From Ichthyophis bannanicus (Eukaryota > Chordata > Amphibia > Gymnophiona > Ichthyophiidae), in NCBI GenBank assembly GCA_033557465.1, contig CM066035.1:922398522-922462521 (forward strand): a DNA stretch of 64,000 bases. Direction: 5' to 3'. The translations under genes and the position numbers were made by a program. The notes beneath the pieces were generated by a model. The model was not told the DNA's origin and did not search any database. It saw only the letters and a list, made by a program, of their open reading frames with translations. Positions 62,741 to 64,000 of this stretch are shown piece after piece; the stretch's first letter is position 1, and each line of letters opens with the position of its first letter.

Positions 62741-64000
62741 TTAGAAACCGTCTCCTCGAGCGAGAAGTTTTAAATAACACTGCCAAATGGCCATATACAC
62801 CTTCCATTTTTTTTCAGAGCTCCTAGCCAATCCATATTCCATCCTAGCCTACTCATGCAAGAGGTTCCTCATGGCCCACAAGAAAGGGAGGATCTAATAT
62901 GCTCCATTTCATCAACACATACTTTTCCGCCCCTAATAAACAGTTTCCTAACCCTCCATCTATAGTACCTCCCTTGCAAAGTTGTATTCCTCATTCCATC
63001 GAAGCCAAAACCCTTCCCAAAAGTTAAACACCCTCCTCTGCAAATCACCCATTTTCACACATTGTTACCACAGATGTTCCAAGGTGCTTGGATGCCCACC
63101 AAACTTGACACAGACAGATGCTGCAGTCTTGGCCCTTTGCAACTGCACTTTGAAAAAATGGGCTCCAAATATAGACTTATATTGATTCTCTGATTACTAT
63201 TCACTGTCGACCCAGGAGCTATACCACCGCTTGTGTCAATTGCCTGATTTGAAGCCCTACTCCTAGCTTGTTTTTCCAACCGGATGCAACATGGACCGGT
63301 TTTTTATTAGATATAATCTCCAGTAGGGCCTTATGCAAATTAAAAATAGTAAGAGTCTCTACACTTCCAATTGAAAAAGTAAGCTGTTTTACCAGCTAAA
63401 TTATCTGCCAAGACCATCCTGTTCAGAGACCAAACATAATGCTTTAATTGTGTATAGACAAAGAGTCCCAGACCGTATTCCTGCTCTAATTTATCAAAAG
63501 ACATCATCTGCCCCCCTCCCCCCCAGCCTCTAACATCCCTGCCAGGTCCGTCAAGCTCTTCTCCCACCTTTGGAATGCTTTAGAGGTGAGCTCAGGGTCA
63601 AAATCGCATTTCCACAGATGGCAGGAAATAAAGAGAATTCAGAGTCTTGATGTCATGGCAAACACACAAATGTCTATCCATAATGCACTGACTTTACCAA
63701 TATACTCTGACCCTTACCTACCTAGCCCCCATCATGACCTGCAAAACGAATGATGGATCCAAGGGGGAGATGGAGGCCCTCTCAAGCTCCAGGATGGGAT
63801 AGTAGCAAGTTCCATATAACTAGTCATAAACATGCCTTTGGAATATATGCCACATTATAAAGTTCAATATCTGGTAAGGCTACCTCCCTTTGGGTCCATG
63901 AGCACTTCAAAAATTCAATATTGAAGCCATTCCTTACCCTCCAAAGAAACTTAACATAACAATGTATTTAAACACCATAAGTCCCATTGCAGTAAACGGA
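62741..64000 (-). pseudogene. degraded L1-like ORF2 C-terminal part, antisense
   Basis: The minus strand from the window edge reads RFLWRVRNGFNIEFLK … REVALPDIELYNVAYI (compare FIWxGK … GGLALPDFxxYYxAA in L1 ORF2). Farther on come FGAHFFKVQLQRAKTAASVCVKFGGH and STLEHLW*QCVKMGDLQRRVFNFWEGFW, like the region before the end of L1 ORF2, where a cargo of Cys/His/Trp is usual. Many stops are present. It extends beyond the window. The assignment is by motif resemblance only. Confidence 0.55.

Overview
This window is vertebrate nuclear DNA made almost entirely of transposable elements. I see no host gene, tRNA, rRNA or CRISPR array. The dominant content is DIRS-type tyrosine-recombinase retrotransposons. 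They have a Gag with paired cysteines, a reverse transcriptase (RT) with YLDD, RNase H, a Dam-methyltransferase-like region (MT) and a tyrosine recombinase (YR). They are bounded by inverted terminal repeats (ITRs) plus an internal complementary region (ICR). L2-like and L1-like LINE pieces, a CORE-SINE, hAT-type DNA elements with foldback interiors and an LTR-like element are mixed in. This repertoire suggests an amphibian, most plausibly a caecilian; that assignment is inference only.

Layout. 1-954: TA microsatellite and unrecognised sequence. 955-2055: a DIRS 3' end and an LTR-like piece. 2056-16440: an old DIRS copy (DIRS-D) whose gag is split by DIRS-B1 (2435-15834). DIRS-B1 is itself split by DIRS-A1 (5091-10704), an LTR-like element (11158-12748) and a 5'-truncated LINE (14042-14555). 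16441-17137: antisense L1-like ORF1 remnant. 17138-22369: DIRS-C, cut off by a gap. 22370-22869: exactly 500 N. 22870-43672: a near-identical second copy of 1530-22369, then the rest of DIRS-C with a CORE-SINE. 45186-52820: DIRS-A2, with an intact 595-codon gag but insertions in pol and YR. 54413-61042: DIRS-B2, degraded and carrying a hAT. 61043-64000: antisense LINE remnants.

The 20.8-kb repetition on either side of a 500-N gap, with errors concentrated next to the gap, looks like two unmerged overlapping contig ends and not a biological tandem duplication. Copy 1 and copy 2 entries should probably be read as one locus.

In an active DIRS element, Gag forms the particle, RT/RNase H copies the RNA, the ITRs and ICR allow a circular DNA to form, and YR integrates it without target duplication. 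No copy here looks autonomous: every pol or YR is broken. The most interesting coding signal is that gag ends in a T-run reading UUU-UGA-C (CUU-UGA-C in DIRS-C), with pol open in the +1 frame, in all three subfamilies. This makes a candidate programmed +1 frameshift.
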